Assembly (NCBI RefSeq): GCF_028435365.1
Contig: NZ_JAGTJJ010000069.1
Location: 1 to 52,178, forward strand
DNA: 52,178 nt
Direction: 5' to 3'
DNA from: Polyangium jinanense
GTDB lineage: Bacteria; Myxococcota; Polyangia; Polyangiales; Polyangiaceae
Under the pieces are notes generated by a model that was given only the letters and a program-made list of their open reading frames with translations, was not told where the DNA came from and did not search any database. Below are positions 52,029-52,178 of this stretch, piece after piece. The position numbers were made by a program, and so were the translations under genes. Numbering within the stretch: the stretch's first letter is position 1; every line of letters begins with the position of its first letter.

Positions 52029-52178
52029 ATGTTGGATGCAGGGGCGGCCTCGTCGGCGGAAGCGTGGGCGGAGGAGGAGTTCGGGCATGCGGACCTTGGA
52101 GACAAGCGCCGGACCCGGCGACTGACGCGCATGGCCGCGCAGGCGGCGCTGTTTCCCTCGGGGAAGGTGAGTGAGGTT
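52029..52178 (+). mobile_element. IS4/Tn5-like transposase, 5' end only
   Basis: Fifty codons to the window edge read MLDAGAASSAEAWAEEEFGH, then ADLGDKRRTRRLTRMAAQ. The pattern W-x-x-x-E-F-x-x-A-D-L-G-D-x-R-x-x-R-L is the DNA-binding start of IS4/Tn5-type transposases. The gene continues outside the window, so its integrity is unknown. It follows element R7 after a 42-nt gap. Confidence 0.75.

Overview
The window is about 52 kb of very GC-rich DNA that looks like a large myxobacterial chromosome, most likely from the Sorangium/Polyangium side of the group. The evidence for this is the style of the genes: many lipoproteins with Gly-rich linkers, a eukaryote-like Ser/Thr kinase behind a giant Cys-rich repeat lipoprotein, a MYXO-CTERM-like tail, TPR/PEGA-type periplasmic proteins and long Pro/Ala-rich tails. 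The assignment is inferred from gene content only; there is no rRNA or tRNA in the window.

Layout. 1-10 kb: a short-chain fatty acid transporter (AtoE type), a gap holding two tandem terminator-ended small-RNA-like units, a metallophosphoesterase pair, a collagen-like secreted protein, a TPR membrane protein and an arrestin/Spo0M-like protein. 10-18 kb: a palindromic repeat, a 21-bp minisatellite, a multicopper oxidase, a Cys-rich repeat lipoprotein translationally coupled to a Ser/Thr kinase, and a TPR/PEGA-like protein. 18-24 kb: lipoproteins and then an SMC/Rad50-like ATPase with a helical partner, bracketed by dispersed repeats. 24-30 kb: VOC protein, CusF-like copper protein, Uma2 nuclease-like protein, lectin-like lipoprotein, zinc-ribbon membrane protein and a second multicopper oxidase. 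30-37 kb: a four-gene MoxR ATPase / vWA-HExxH cluster followed by a secreted Cys-rich protein and a duplicated cytosolic protein that resemble an effector/immunity pair. 37-40 kb: hypothetical protein, second 21-bp minisatellite, divergent PxpA-like protein and an NAD-dependent epimerase. 40-47 kb: a tightly packed minus-strand operon (FAD amine oxidase-like, Pro-rich protein, polyprenyl diphosphate synthase, double acetoacetate-decarboxylase-like protein) that looks like an isoprenoid-related pathway. 46.7-52 kb: amino-acid ABC transporter, thioesterase, Tat-exported LigB-type dioxygenase and the 5' end of an IS4/Tn5-like transposase.

The most striking non-coding feature is a dispersed family of composite palindromes, seen seven times (R1-R7). 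Each half contains several hairpins and ends in a near-perfect stem built on the arms GAAGAACTGCGC/GCGCAGTTCTTC or GATGAACTGCGC/GCGCAGTTCATC. The arms change in a compensatory way while the 3-nt loops drift. In several cases the element begins exactly at the stop codon of the neighbouring gene, so it may act as a bidirectional terminator or target gene 3' ends. Two unrelated 21-bp minisatellites likewise begin exactly at the stop codons of minus-strand genes.

The best candidates for undescribed biology are the R-element family, the tandem C-loop RNAs at 1.77-2.14 kb, the ATPase pair at 20.7-23.5 kb, the MoxR/vWA cluster, the 35-37 kb effector-like pair and the 40.4-46.6 kb operon.
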